Notes under the pieces: generated by a model | Seen by the model: the letters and a program-made list of their open reading frames with translations, nothing else | What the model was told of the DNA's origin: nothing | Database searches by the model: none | In this document: piece after piece, positions 44,865 to 54,073 of the stretch | Layout of the letters: the number at the start of each line of letters is the position of its first letter | Numbering within the stretch: position 1 is the first letter of the stretch | Position numbers and translations under genes: made by a program | NCBI GenBank assembly: GCA_022763105.1 | Contig: JALEGK010000016.1 | Span: 62,001-126,000, forward strand | Length of the DNA stretch: 64,000 bases | Reading direction: 5' to 3' | Source of the DNA: Rickettsiales bacterium | GTDB lineage: Bacteria; Pseudomonadota; Alphaproteobacteria; Rickettsiales; UBA3002

Positions 44865-44893
44865 ACTATGCAACGGACTGCCGATTTGGTCAA
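44865..44893 (-). promoter_or_regulatory. Sigma70-like promoter of the structured RNA
   Basis: Minus strand: TTGACC (44893-44888), 17-base spacer, CATAGT (44870-44865). Expected start of the transcript is near 44858. Confidence 0.55.
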
Positions 44894-45107
44894 ATGCCAG
44901 AAGAAAAACTGTGCATAAAGCCACCACCCCAATATAAAATCAAACAATTTTTTGGTAAATCTGAATAGTGGTTTAACAAAAAAACCAGATTGTGGCATTT
45001 TGGATTGGATTTTAGTTAAAATCCTAACGAATTCTGGGCAAATTGAAGCAATAATTAACCCCCAATTAAGCATTGAATGCTACTATTTACTGGTAACGGA
45101 GAAAGAG

Positions 45108-45506
45108 ATGATTTCAGCGACGACTAATATAGCTCTATCTGGCATGTACGCTTCAACCAAGCGCCTGTCTAATAGTTCTAATAATATTGCTAATATTCAT
45201 AGCACCACGTCGTTGGTGAAGGGCGAAAAGGTCAACGAGCCTTACAAGCCCAATGATGTCATTCAGTCCAGCCAAAGCTCGGGAGGTGTCCGAGCGGAAG
45301 AGCGTGTAAGAGCGAACCCAACGGTATCTTATTACCAGCCGGGTCATCCCTCAGCCGACGCGGAAGGTGTCGTGGACTATCCGAACGTGAATCTAGATGA
45401 GGAGCTCGTTAACACAGAAATCGCTACGTATGATTTCAAAGCGAATGCCAAGGTGATTAAAGCAGCAGACGAAATGACAGAAGATCTGCTCGATATTACC
45501 GCGTGA
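45108..45506 (+). CDS. Second, stand-alone FlgC-like rod protein
   Basis: A 132-aa protein with rod-protein ends: N-terminal IALSGMYASTKRLSNSSNNIANIHST (residues 8-33) and C-terminal NTEIATYDFKANAKVIKAADEM-type helix. The middle, HPSADAEGVVDYPNVNLDEELV, is close to FlgC (HPAADDNGYVKLPNVN in the gene at 2875). ATG 45108 follows GGAGAAAGAG; the in-frame upstream extension has no support. It has its own terminator and is not near other flagellar genes, so it could be a rod variant or serve another rod-like structure. Confidence 0.85.
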   Translation: MISATTNIALSGMYASTKRLSNSSNNIANIHSTTSLVKGEKVNEPYKPNDVIQSSQSSGGVRAEERVRANPTVSYYQPGHPSADAEGVVDYPNVNLDEELVNTEIATYDFKANAKVIKAADEMTEDLLDITA

Positions 45507-45575
45507 TTAGGTGAGGTACGAAATATGGCAGTCACACACTGCCAACTGAGTTAACCGCTTTCTCTTTCTGATGTG

Positions 45576-45611
45576 TGGCCCGGCGAGTTCGCTTTCCGGG
45601 TCTTTTTTTTA
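45576..45611 (+). terminator. Rho-independent terminator after the flgC-like gene
   Basis: CCCGG pairs with CCGGG (45579-45600) and T8 follows (45602-45609). The following 45612-45745 is G+C-rich and contains no gene that I can see. Confidence 0.8.
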
Positions 45612-45745
45612 CTAGAATGTTTGTGCTCAGGCGCCGCAATGTGCTTTACGCGCTGGACGCGCTTTGTGTCACCGCGTTGGCATCTACAACGGTACGACTG
45701 TGCCGCGCCGACCGTTCGGCGTATAGCCCGCGCTAACGAAAAAAT

Positions 45746-46306
45746 CTACGCGACAGCTTCGACCGCCATCACTTCGGGCACATAATGCTTCAGCATATTC
45801 TCAATGCCTTGCTTGAGTGTAATGGTAGAAGATGGACAGCCAGAACATGCGCCATGCAGCTCTAGGCGTACAATCCCTTTTTGGAAGGAATGAAAGATAA
45901 TATCGCCGCCATCTTGCGCAACAGCAGGGCGTACGCGCGTCTCAATCAGCTCTTTGATTTCTGCAACGATTTTTTCTTCCTCTTCGGTGTATTCAATCGT
46001 CTCTTGTTCTTTTGTCGTACCTTCGCTCATCATGGGCAGGCCGGCGACATAATGATCCATAATCTTGGTCAGCAAACCGGGTTTCAGCGTCGACCAATCG
46101 GCATCTTCCGATTTGGTGATGGTAATGAAATCAGAGCCAAAAAACACGGCGCGAATATTCGGCGTTTCAAACAACGACTTCGCAAGCGGTGATGCCTCTG
46201 CTTCATCGGCATTAACAAAGAACGCGGTATCATCGCCCAACACCGACTCACCTGGAATAAACTTCAGGGTGTTCGGATTCGGCGTGTCTTCGGTTTGAAT
46301 AAACAT
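45746..46306 (-). CDS. nfuA: Iron-sulfur cluster carrier NfuA-type (NFU) protein
   Basis: A 186-aa protein with an N-terminal Nfu_N domain (MFIQTEDTPNPNTLKFIPG... SLFETPNIRAVFFGSDFITITK) and a C-terminal NifU-like domain with the cluster-binding CSGC motif (GACSGCPSSTITLKQGIE, near residues 152-169). This two-domain form is the mitochondrial NFU1/alphaproteobacterial type, distinct from E. coli NfuA, whose N-terminal domain is A-type-like. It is a single gene, convergent with the flgC-like gene. Confidence 0.95.
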   Translation of the reverse strand: MFIQTEDTPNPNTLKFIPGESVLGDDTAFFVNADEAEASPLAKSLFETPNIRAVFFGSDFITITKSEDADWSTLKPGLLTKIMDHYVAGLPMMSEGTTKEQETIEYTEEEEKIVAEIKELIETRVRPAVAQDGGDIIFHSFQKGIVRLELHGACSGCPSSTITLKQGIENMLKHYVPEVMAVEAVA

Positions 46307-46379
46307 GTGTCTCTCTTGTATCCTAGTGATTTACTAGGGTATATAGAGCGTAGAGGCGAAAATGCAAGGAAATAGGGGA

Positions 46380-48203
46380 TTAATCTTCTTCGATATCCAT
46401 CGTGATTTCGTCAAGCTTTTTGAAAGTGCGAACGCGCATCATGCCGCCATAAAACGGCGTTGGCTTCTTACAATTCACAATCGCATCTTCATCCATTTCC
46501 GGCTTGCCGAATAGATAACCCTGACCAAATTTCACGCCCGCTTCCCATAGAAGCTTGGCGGCTTTTTCATCTTCAACCATTTCACCAATGGTGGTGACAT
46601 TCAAATCGCGACATAGGCCAGACATGGCTTTCAGCATATGGCGGCCACGCTGGGTTTTCAGCGATTCCTTCACATAAGAACCATCGATCTTGATGAAATC
46701 TACCTGCAGATTACGCAGATAATCAAATGACGATTCACCCGCGCCAAAATCATCCAGACAGCAAAGGTTTCCGCCTTCGCGCATCTCTTGCAAAAATTCA
46801 TTTGCCGCGACCAAATCATGAATTTTAGAGGATTCTGTCACCTCAAAAATCATCTGCTTACGGCGACGCTTGTTTTTAGCAATCAGATCGCGTAGCGCAT
46901 CTTTAAACAATGTCGACTCAAGCGACCGACCAGATAAATTCACCGCTACCAACGGGTAGTTACCATTTTTCGACGTGCGGTCTAACACATCAAAGACGCG
47001 CTGACACAAGAGCAAATCGAAATCGCCAATAATACCTGCCTGTTCACCAAAGGTAATAAACTCAAACGGGTTGCTGAACTTGCTGCCTTCTTTCATGCGC
47101 ACCAGCGCTTCATAATGGTGAATCAGGCCATTCTTCAAATCGACAATCGGCTGGAACGCAATGTTGAATTCTTCGTTAGAAACGGTCTGTTTGAACTGCG
47201 TCATCTTGCTGACGGTTTCATCCAGCATTTTCTCGTAAGAGCCTTTCAGGCTTTCAATACAGAATTCTTCGCCTTGGTTCTGGGCGAAGTCATTTAGCGT
47301 GTAAAGCAGCACATTGGCAGAATCTTGCGCGCTAAGCTCGCCAACTTCACCATCAACCGTCTCAGAGCGCACTTCTAATGTTTTGCCTTCAGGCGCGTAT
47401 TTAGAGGTTAGGTTCATGATGTCATCAACCACTTTCGCGGTCTCTTTGGTGCCATCATGCACAAAGCTGTATGATCCTTCTTTGATCATACCTGCCGTAT
47501 CACCATCTAGTGAGTTATCGCGCAGATAGTCAGAAATCTCATGGAGTAGCTGCTCGGCGGCCTCTTCATCCAGATCATCGAGCATGTCTTTCAGGTTGGG
47601 GAAGTCGAGCAGGGTAACCTGCACATCTTCGCCATTATCACGTGCTTCGCGGATTTTTTCATTTGCCGCTTCAACATAGCCTTCGGTATTGAGCAGGCCG
47701 GTATCATAATCGCGGTTAAAGAGCTGCGATGCCTGCACGCCACCACGAATAGTGCGTAGCGATAAATGCGTATGGCTACGAATGTTAGAAAGCCTAAAAC
47801 CAGCCGCGAGCATTGGCATGTTATCGCCATGCACGGTCTTGATTTTCACCTCTACCTCTTCCATGCGATGTCTTTCCTGCAAACCATTCATGCAAGAAGT
47901 GAATTCTTCGACGTCGTCCTGGTGAATCAGTTGGGTGAAGGCGTTACCAATCAAATCTTTTTTGTCGCGACCCAAAATGCCTTTCAGCGCGCCATCGGCA
48001 AAGACAACCACGCCTTTTTCATCAAGTTCCAGCAGAATGTCTGCGGTCGCAAAGGCGAATGCAACGAAACGCTCACGATGAGCACGCAGCTCCTCGGAGT
48101 CCATATCCATCACATCATTATTGCCCTGTGCAGCAGTCGCAGTCATTTTTATCTTTGCTTTTGGCATGGCGATAGACGCCGTACCTCCCCTTTCGTTCAC
48201 CAT
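46380..48203 (-). CDS. PAS-GGDEF(degenerate)-EAL protein, probable c-di-GMP phosphodiesterase
   Basis: A 607-aa soluble protein (numbering from ATG 48203; a GTG at 48218 is also possible). A PAS domain (about 45-155) is followed by a GGDEF-like region whose active loop has become GSYSF, hence inactive. The EAL domain keeps its catalytic set: E365-A-L, N422, E454, D484-D485, K505, E541/E544 and Q561 (GQGYLFGKP). It should therefore cleave c-di-GMP, lowering the signal and favouring motility. Two near-consensus CtrA sites lie upstream. No TM segment. Confidence 0.92.
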   Translation of the reverse strand: MVNERGGTASIAMPKAKIKMTATAAQGNNDVMDMDSEELRAHRERFVAFAFATADILLELDEKGVVVFADGALKGILGRDKKDLIGNAFTQLIHQDDVEEFTSCMNGLQERHRMEEVEVKIKTVHGDNMPMLAAGFRLSNIRSHTHLSLRTIRGGVQASQLFNRDYDTGLLNTEGYVEAANEKIREARDNGEDVQVTLLDFPNLKDMLDDLDEEAAEQLLHEISDYLRDNSLDGDTAGMIKEGSYSFVHDGTKETAKVVDDIMNLTSKYAPEGKTLEVRSETVDGEVGELSAQDSANVLLYTLNDFAQNQGEEFCIESLKGSYEKMLDETVSKMTQFKQTVSNEEFNIAFQPIVDLKNGLIHHYEALVRMKEGSKFSNPFEFITFGEQAGIIGDFDLLLCQRVFDVLDRTSKNGNYPLVAVNLSGRSLESTLFKDALRDLIAKNKRRRKQMIFEVTESSKIHDLVAANEFLQEMREGGNLCCLDDFGAGESSFDYLRNLQVDFIKIDGSYVKESLKTQRGRHMLKAMSGLCRDLNVTTIGEMVEDEKAAKLLWEAGVKFGQGYLFGKPEMDEDAIVNCKKPTPFYGGMMRVRTFKKLDEITMDIEED

Positions 48204-48218
48204 ATTAGGAGCAATCAC

Positions 48219-48320
48219 TTAGGAAAAGGTTAAAATGGAACAAATTGGTAAGTTTTTGTCTGGAATGGTTGCCTTTGTGAGAAAAATGCATACGTTATGG
48301 GCATTCTAATGCGTAATTAA
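48219..48320. promoter_or_regulatory. Two near-consensus CtrA sites between the EAL gene and dapD
   Basis: TTAG-N7-TTAA at 48219-48233 and CTAA-N7-TTAA at 48306-48320 each differ by one base from TTAA-N7-TTAA. They lie in the 113-base gap upstream of the EAL gene (minus) and dapD (plus). Single mismatches in an A+T-rich gap can arise by chance. Confidence 0.3.
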
Positions 48321-48331
48321 TAGAGGACCTC

Positions 48332-49186
48332 ATGCAGGCAGCGGAAGTGCAAAACACCCAATCACTAGAAGAAATCATTGAAAATGCGTGGGAAAACCGC
48401 GCAGATATCAATTTGCAAACCCAAGGCGAGGTGCGCAACGCGGTCAATGCTGCGCTAGATGCTCTCGATTCGGGCAATTTACGCGTCGCAGAAAAGCGGG
48501 ATGGCGAGTGGCAAGTCAACCAATGGGCAAAAAAAGCCGTATTGCTTTCTTTCCGCCTAAATGACATGGCGCCAATCTCTGGTGGTCCAGATGGCGCAAG
48601 CTGGTTCGATAAAGTCCCATCAAAATTCGATGGCTGGTCAGATGCAGATTTCCGCAAGGCCGGTTTCCGTGCGGTACCTAACTGTACGGTACGCCGTTCG
48701 GCTTACATTGCACCAAATGTCGTACTCATGCCGTCTTTCGTGAATTTGGGTGCCTACGTAGATGAAGGTTCCATGGTCGATACCTGGGCAACCGTGGGTA
48801 GCTGTGCACAGATCGGTAAGAACGTGCATATCTCTGGCGGTGCTGGTATTGGCGGCGTGCTAGAGCCATTGCAGGCTGGCCCTGTCATTATTGAAGATAA
48901 TTGCTTTATCGGCGCACGAAGCGAAGTGGCCGAAGGCGTGATCGTAGAAGAGGGCGCCGTGCTTTCTATGGGCGTCTTCATTGGCGCTTCTACCAAAATC
49001 GTAGATCGTGAGACGGGCGAAATCTATCGTGGCCGTGTACCCGCCTATAGTGTGGTGGTGCCGGGGACGCTTCCTGCCTCTGATCCATCCAAGCCATCGC
49101 TTGCTTGTGCTGTGATCGTGAAAAAAGTCGATGAGCAAACCCGCTCTAAAACCGGTGTAAACGAACTACTGAGGTCTGTTGAGTAA
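48332..49186 (+). CDS. dapD: Tetrahydrodipicolinate N-succinyltransferase
   Basis: DapD (284 aa) carries the succinylase step of lysine/diaminopimelate synthesis. The N-terminal helical part ([16 protein letters not shown]) is followed by the left-handed beta-helix hexapeptide repeats: [59 protein letters not shown] sequence from about 130 to 190. The C-terminal VVPGTLP...[18 protein letters not shown] is typical. The succinylase route agrees with dapE 3 bases downstream. Confidence 0.97.
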   Translation: MQAAEVQNTQSLEEIIENAWENRADINLQTQGEVRNAVNAALDALDSGNLRVAEKRDGEWQVNQWAKKAVLLSFRLNDMAPISGGPDGASWFDKVPSKFDGWSDADFRKAGFRAVPNCTVRRSAYIAPNVVLMPSFVNLGAYVDEGSMVDTWATVGSCAQIGKNVHISGGAGIGGVLEPLQAGPVIIEDNCFIGARSEVAEGVIVEEGAVLSMGVFIGASTKIVDRETGEIYRGRVPAYSVVVPGTLPASDPSKPSLACAVIVKKVDEQTRSKTGVNELLRSVE

Positions 49187-49189
49187 ACC

Positions 49190-50713
49190 ATGGCATTAGA
49201 TGTCGTTGAGTTTGCAAAGGATTTAATCCGCTGCCCATCTATCACGCCAGTGGATGCGGGTGTATTCGATGTGCTGCAAAAAGCACTCGAAGAGCTGGGC
49301 TTTACCGTGACCCGCAAAGTCTCATCCGCAGAAGGCTATGAGCCGGTTGAAAATCTCTATGCACGACTAGGCACGCAATCGCCGAATATCTGTTTTGCAG
49401 GCCATACGGATGTGGTGCCAGTGGGTGATGAAAGTAAATGGAAGCACCCGCCATTCGAGCCGACTGTTGAAGGCGGTAAATTGTATGGACGCGGTGCAGA
49501 AGATATGAAAGGCGCCATCGCCAGCTTTGTCGGAGCCGTCTCGCGCATGAAAGAGCGCGGTGAAATCAAAGGCTCTATCAGCCTGCTGATTACCGGTGAT
49601 GAAGAAGGCATAGCCATTAACGGCACACGTAAAGCGCTCGTATGGCTAACCGATATGGGCGAGAAAATTGATGCCTGTATCGTCGGAGAGCCAACCAACC
49701 CAACCTATATTGGCGAGATGGTCAAGATTGGCCGTCGTGGTAGCTTGCTGTGCGATTTGCATATTGAAGGCAAGCAGGGCCATGTTGCCTATCCTGATTT
49801 GGCGGACAACCCAAACACGCGCTTGGTTAATATGCTTCACGCACTTAAATCAGAGCCAATTGACCAAGGCAACAAAGCCTTCCCGCCATCGAATCTAGAG
49901 ATTACGAGTATCGATGTTGGCAATAATGTCGATAACATGATTCCCGGCCACGCCCGCGCGAAATTCAATATCCGTTTCAATAATGAATTTACCGGCGAAA
50001 CCATGCAGAAATGGGTGCGCCAAAAACTCGAAACGGTTGAAGGCACCTATCATTTAGATGCGCGTGTAAGTGGCGAGTCGTTTCTGACCAATCACGAAGA
50101 TTTGATTCGCAACATGATTGAGGCGATCAAGCAAGTGACTGGGCATACACCAAAGCTATCGACAACAGGCGGCACATCTGATGCGCGCTTTATCAAAGAT
50201 TACGCCCCTGTGATTGAATTCGGCACCACGGGCTTTACCCCGCACATGGTCAATGAATGTGTCGAAGTCGAAGCATTAGAACAGCTCTCGAAAGTCTATG
50301 AGCAATTCTTAACGTTAATGCTCGGCATGGATGTGAGCGCTGAAGATAGCAAGCCAGCTGAAGCTGCTAAAGCGGCTGCACCTGCAGAGCCAGCACAAGC
50401 ACCTCAGCCAGTAGAGAAAACCGCTACACCAACTGAGGTGGCGGAAGCCGAAGTGAAAACCGAAGAAGCGCAGCCTGCGCAACCTGAGCCAGCACAGCCT
50501 GCACCTTCAGCACCATCAACCGAGACGCCTGCTAAAAAGCCAGAAGAACTGCAAGCAACCGAGCTTGGTGGCAAATCAGATAGCACCGCTGCGCCGACTG
50601 AATTGGCGGGCAAAGGTGCAGAAGAGCAAAGCGATACGGTTCTAAAAGGCAAAGCCGAGCAAGAAATGCAGGCAACTGAGCTAGGTGGTAAAGCTGCCGA
50701 TGAAAACCTTTAG
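49190..50713 (+). CDS. dapE: Succinyl-diaminopimelate desuccinylase with repeat-bearing C-terminal extension, ending at an in-frame amber codon
   Basis: DapE removes succinate from N-succinyl-L,L-diaminopimelate. The di-zinc peptidase core (about 1-385) has FAGHTDVVPVGD, GRGAEDMKGA, the GDEEG catalytic Glu loop and FGTTGFTPHMVNE with the last zinc ligand. A Pro/Ala/Glu-rich tail (about 386-460) then leads into TELGGK-type repeats. The frame stops at TAG 50711-50713, exactly where neighbouring repeats have CAG or CAA (NLQATEL), and stays open for another 243 codons. The core is intact, so enzyme activity should not be affected. The usual family length is about 380 residues. Confidence 0.93.
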   Translation: MALDVVEFAKDLIRCPSITPVDAGVFDVLQKALEELGFTVTRKVSSAEGYEPVENLYARLGTQSPNICFAGHTDVVPVGDESKWKHPPFEPTVEGGKLYGRGAEDMKGAIASFVGAVSRMKERGEIKGSISLLITGDEEGIAINGTRKALVWLTDMGEKIDACIVGEPTNPTYIGEMVKIGRRGSLLCDLHIEGKQGHVAYPDLADNPNTRLVNMLHALKSEPIDQGNKAFPPSNLEITSIDVGNNVDNMIPGHARAKFNIRFNNEFTGETMQKWVRQKLETVEGTYHLDARVSGESFLTNHEDLIRNMIEAIKQVTGHTPKLSTTGGTSDARFIKDYAPVIEFGTTGFTPHMVNECVEVEALEQLSKVYEQFLTLMLGMDVSAEDSKPAEAAKAAAPAEPAQAPQPVEKTATPTEVAEAEVKTEEAQPAQPEPAQPAPSAPSTETPAKKPEELQATELGGKSDSTAAPTELAGKGAEEQSDTVLKGKAEQEMQATELGGKAADENL

Positions 50714-50992
50714 GCGACAGAGCTTGGTGGTAAGGGCGAGGAAGAAAACCTGCAAGATACTGAGCTAGGTGGCAAAAGAGAGCAGAGCCTTCAGGACACC
50801 GAATTAGGTGGCAAGAAATCTCAAGAGAACCTTCAGGCAACGGAACTTGGCGGTAAGGGCCAGGAAGAAAATCTGCAAGATACCGAGCTCGCGGGTAAAA
50901 CCGGTGAGCAGCCCGATATGGAAGATACCGAGCTGGCCGGTAAATCAGGTGAGAACCCAGATATGGAAGATACCGAGCTGGCAGGCAAGTCA
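50549..50992 (+). repeat. Coding tandem repeat, T-E-L-(G/A)-G-K units
   Basis: Ten copies of TEL(G/A)GK and one variant TVLKGK occur at about 12-19-residue spacing, with linkers such as [15 protein letters not shown] and SGENPDMED. The units span both sides of the amber codon at 50711. The repeats are similar in DNA too, so copy number could vary by slippage or recombination. Confidence 0.9.
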
Positions 50993-51442
50993 GAGAAAGA
51001 AGCCAGCACAACATCACAAGAAATGTATCAGGGTAAAAAGAAGGAATATGAAGCCACCGAAATCGCAGCACGTGAGAAGAAAAAAGAATTACATATCGAT
51101 GAGAGCAACGAAGAAACCTTCCGTGCGATGATCAAGGCAGCCTATCCATCCTTGTCGCTGCTATTCCTTCGTAAATGCTTGTTTGCGCGTATCGTCGAGC
51201 TGCATGGCCGTACCATGCGTGATGATAAGACCATTAAAGAGATCGACATGAAAATCGGTAATACTCGACAAAAAATGGTCGCAAAAATTGCGTTCGTTGG
51301 TGCAAACGAAGCCGCTGAATTCGTCAAGAAAGAGATGGATAAATTGCATGACGAGCAAAAACAAAAAGCTGATGGGATGAAGGGTGATCCGGCCGTTATC
51401 CGCGATAAGCTGGAAGTATTGCCACCCGAATGGAAGGGCTAA
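50714..51442 (+). CDS. In-frame continuation of the dapE repeat protein after the amber codon
   Basis: Directly in frame with dapE and stop-free for 243 residues. The first 95 residues hold seven further TEL(G/A)GK units; the rest is a helical, charged domain ([59 protein letters not shown]). If translated independently, the first ATG is at 50918 (174 aa), with only a weak GAG-type site before it. Together with dapE it would make a 750-aa protein. It could be the disabled 3' half of a fusion, a readthrough product, or a separate gene; a sequencing error is possible. The C-terminal domain is not recognised. It ends 4 bases inside truA, which is convergent. Confidence 0.65.
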   Translation, partial: ATELGGKGEEENLQDTELGGKREQSLQDTELGGKKSQENLQATELGGKGQEENLQDTELAGKTGEQPDMEDTELAGKSGENPDMEDTELAGKSEKEASTTSQEMYQGKKKEYEATEIAAREKKKELHIDESNEETFRAMIKAAYPSLSLLFLRKCLFARIVELHGRTMRDDKTIKEIDMKIGNTRQKMVAKIAFVGANEAAEFVKKEMDKLHDEQKQKADGMKGDPAVIRDKLEVLPPEWKG

Positions 51443-52197
51443 TCTAGCTCCGCCTCATCATAGATAATACGCATTAAGGTTAATCCACTCGCAGGTGCGG
51501 TTGGGCCACCCGCCTTGCGATCTTTCGCGTGCAATGCTTTCTCTACATCCGCTAACGTCCAACGTTCTGCACCCACGCGCTCGATGGTGCCGACCATATT
51601 ACGCACCTGATGATGCAAAAAAGATCGTGCTGCGGCTTCAATGATAATCTCATCACCCTCGCGTCTCACATCCAAACGATCCAGCGTTTTCTCTGGTGAT
51701 TTCGCCTGACACGCACTCGCGCGGAAGCTTGAGAAATCATGATGTCCGACCAATATTTGCGCGGCCTCATGCATCGCATCCGCATCTAAATCATAGGCAA
51801 CATGCCATGCGCGGTTATTCTCAATGGCAAGCGGCGGCCTGCGATTGATAATACGGTAGCGATAGCGGCGCCCAATTGCCGAAAAGCGCGCATGAAATTC
51901 ATCGCTCACCTCTTCTGCATGCAAGATCACGATCGGCTCATCTTTCAAATGAAAGTTTAGTGCTTCACTCAGTCGAAACGCATCCGTGTCTTTGGCTAAA
52001 TCCACATGCGCAACTTGCGCAGCGGCATGCACTCCCTTATCGGTTCGCCCCGCGCAGGCTATCGTCACTTCCTCTTGGCAGAACTTGAAAATGGCGCGCT
52101 CAATATGCTCTTGTACGCTGGGCACATCATCTTGGCGGCCCCAGCCATAATACGGCGTGCCATCATATTCAATGGTGAGTTTGTAACGCGTGCTCAT
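51439..52197 (-). CDS. truA: tRNA pseudouridine(38-40) synthase TruA
   Basis: TruA (252 aa) modifies uridines 38-40 of the tRNA anticodon stem. The catalytic aspartate lies in [12 protein letters not shown] (near residue 50), followed by the family's RRYRYRI and [17 protein letters not shown] segments. ATG 52197 overlaps the fmt stop codon (ATGA); an upstream in-frame start would lengthen it into fmt without need. Part of def-fmt-truA on the minus strand. Confidence 0.96.
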   Translation of the reverse strand: MSTRYKLTIEYDGTPYYGWGRQDDVPSVQEHIERAIFKFCQEEVTIACAGRTDKGVHAAAQVAHVDLAKDTDAFRLSEALNFHLKDEPIVILHAEEVSDEFHARFSAIGRRYRYRIINRRPPLAIENNRAWHVAYDLDADAMHEAAQILVGHHDFSSFRASACQAKSPEKTLDRLDVRREGDEIIIEAAARSFLHHQVRNMVGTIERVGAERWTLADVEKALHAKDRKAGGPTAPASGLTLMRIIYDEAELD

Positions 52198-53105
52198 CCA
52201 AGCTTCGTCCCTGCGGCGCACGGATAGCCGCGTAGATATTCATCAGCCATCATGCGGCGTTTACCTGCACGCTGTAATTCAGTAATGCGTAACGCGCCAT
52301 CACCACAGGCAACCAGTAGCGTGTCATCTAGCGCAACACCTGCATCACCTGATGCATTTTCTTTTTCAGCGGTAAAGATTTTGATGCGTTCACCATCCAG
52401 CATGCTCAGCGCTGCCGGGTAAGGGTTCATCCCGCGGATGTGATTGTAAATAGCATCTGCAGACGCCGACCAATCGATCATCGCTTCATCTTTGGAAATT
52501 TTATGCGCGTAGGTAGCGCCATCTTCGCTTTGCGGTGTAGGCGACAGATCGGGGATTTGTCCAAGCACCTCTAACACGCCATGCGCGCCTAATGCAGCCA
52601 TCTGATCATGCAGCTCGCCTGCTGTCATATCAGCTAGCACATCAACCTCTTGGCGCCATAATACATCGCCCGTATCCAGCCCTTCATCCATCTGCATAAT
52701 GCACATGGCCGTGCTGGTATCGCCTGCCAGAATGGTGCGCTGAATAGGGGCGGCACCGCGCCATCTAGGCAGCGCCGAGGGATGCACATTGATACAGCCA
52801 AACGGATAGGCCTCTAGAATCGGCTTGGGCAGTAACAAGCCGTAAGCAACGACAATAGCGGCGACTGCATCATGCGAACGGAATGTCTCTTGCGACTCTT
52901 CAGTTTTCAGGCTGGTGGGAGTGTGAACTGGAATATCATGCTCTAGCGCAAGCGCATGCACAGCCGTTGGCTGCTCTTTATGACCACGACCGGCAGGGCG
53001 CGGCGGTTGGCTATAGACGGCAACTACCTCATGCTCATCAGATGCTATCAGCGCTTTAAGGGTGGGAATGGCAAAGTCTGGCGCTCCCATAAATACCAGC
53101 TTCAC
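52194..53105 (-). CDS. fmt: Methionyl-tRNA formyltransferase
   Basis: Fmt (303 aa) formylates initiator Met-tRNA. It has the start [20 protein letters not shown], the folate/catalytic region [23 protein letters not shown] (near residues 104-126) and the conserved [10 protein letters not shown] segment, plus the C-terminal OB-fold domain. It works as a pair with peptide deformylase, whose gene lies two genes upstream. Overlaps truA by 4 bases. Confidence 0.97.
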   Translation of the reverse strand: MKLVFMGAPDFAIPTLKALIASDEHEVVAVYSQPPRPAGRGHKEQPTAVHALALEHDIPVHTPTSLKTEESQETFRSHDAVAAIVVAYGLLLPKPILEAYPFGCINVHPSALPRWRGAAPIQRTILAGDTSTAMCIMQMDEGLDTGDVLWRQEVDVLADMTAGELHDQMAALGAHGVLEVLGQIPDLSPTPQSEDGATYAHKISKDEAMIDWSASADAIYNHIRGMNPYPAALSMLDGERIKIFTAEKENASGDAGVALDDTLLVACGDGALRITELQRAGKRRMMADEYLRGYPCAAGTKLG

Positions 53106-53114
53106 GGCGCACTC

Positions 53115-53489
53115 CTATTGACTCGCAGAATTGCCGCAATGATTGGCAATACTAACAAAGCGCGCATCGGTGCGCGGGTCTTCCAGTTCAGAAATTTCGA
53201 CAAACTCATCAAAGTGAATATTCTTCTGGAAGTTCTTTAGCATGCAGGTGCATGGTGGCAGCATTTCTTTATGGAATCCAACACAGGCTTTCATGAAGGA
53301 TACGCGTACATCACGCGGGTAGGGGGCTCCCGGCTTCTTCTCTTCCTCAACAGTCTCCGCTGGGGCTGCTTCTTCGACTTTCTCGGCCTCTGCTTCTGGC
53401 TTGGGTGCGTTCGGCGCATCGGCACTGGTCAGCGCCATGGCTGCGGCGGCCATCACAATTAGGGTGATAAAGGTAATGAGAAAACGCAT
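53115..53489 (-). CDS. Small exported cysteine-containing protein
   Basis: A 124-aa protein with an N-terminal signal (residues about 3-20) and an Ala/Glu/Pro-rich linker (about 22-52). The C-terminal part has four cysteines: C69 in MKACVGFHKEM, the pair in PPCTCMLKNF (80 and 82) and C118 in NHCGNSASQ, possibly forming disulfides. It lies between def and fmt; its ATG abuts the def stop codon. Family unknown to me. The linker recalls anchored periplasmic proteins. Confidence 0.72.
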   Translation of the reverse strand: MRFLITFITLIVMAAAAMALTSADAPNAPKPEAEAEKVEEAAPAETVEEEKKPGAPYPRDVRVSFMKACVGFHKEMLPPCTCMLKNFQKNIHFDEFVEISELEDPRTDARFVSIANHCGNSASQ

Positions 53490-54064
53490 TAGCTGGTGCT
53501 CACCGGTTGAGATTCAACAGAGATCGTGCCCAGCTTCTTCGCTTTCTTGAGCTTGCGAATAATCATCTCGCGCTTCAGCTTAGAGATATGATCAACAAAG
53601 ACCACGCCGTTAATATGGTCAATCTCATGCTGAATACAGGTGGCAAGCAAACCATTTGCCTTCAGGCGTTTCTCTTCACTATGACGATTGAGGTATTTTA
53701 CCTCGATATCAGCAGGGCGCTCCACTTCTGAATATTGATCAGGGAAAGACAAACACCCCTCATTGTAAGAAGACAGATCATCGGACTCCTCAACAATTTC
53801 AGGGTTGATCAGAATAATCGGATTACCTTTTTGCTCGTCTTTTTCGTCGCCTTCATAACGAGACGAGCCCCATTCCACATCGACAACAATCACGCGCTTA
53901 TGCACGCCAACCTGAACAGCCGCCAACCCAATGCCCTGATTGGCATACATGGTCTCTAGCATATCGTCGCACAGCTTCTTGACCTCGTCGGTAATCTCAT
54001 CGACGGGCTTAGACGGGGTATTCAGGCGCTCATCCGGCGCGATAACTAACGGTAAAACTGCCAT
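53489..54064 (-). CDS. def: Peptide deformylase
   Basis: Def (191 aa) removes the formyl group from nascent proteins. The three family motifs are intact: GIGLAAVQVGV (near 43-53), EGCLSFPD (near 102-109, zinc Cys) and QHEIDHINGVVF (near 147-158, zinc His residues). An insert (SSRYEGDEKDEQKGNP) between the first two is seen in several alphaproteobacterial forms. 9 bases after gltX; first of the def-fmt-truA genes. Confidence 0.97.
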   Translation of the reverse strand: MAVLPLVIAPDERLNTPSKPVDEITDEVKKLCDDMLETMYANQGIGLAAVQVGVHKRVIVVDVEWGSSRYEGDEKDEQKGNPIILINPEIVEESDDLSSYNEGCLSFPDQYSEVERPADIEVKYLNRHSEEKRLKANGLLATCIQHEIDHINGVVFVDHISKLKREMIIRKLKKAKKLGTISVESQPVSTS

Positions 54065-54073
54065 AAGCCCTTA

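Noticed and set aside
45733..45785. Tag-like frame Ala-Asn-Glu at the end of nfuA
   Set aside because: It overlaps the nfuA coding end, lacks the Ala-Ala-stop end and has no tmRNA structure around it.
50532..51071. Open frame opposite the TELGGK repeats
   Set aside because: Periodic composition is the antisense of the repeats; no start context or domain.
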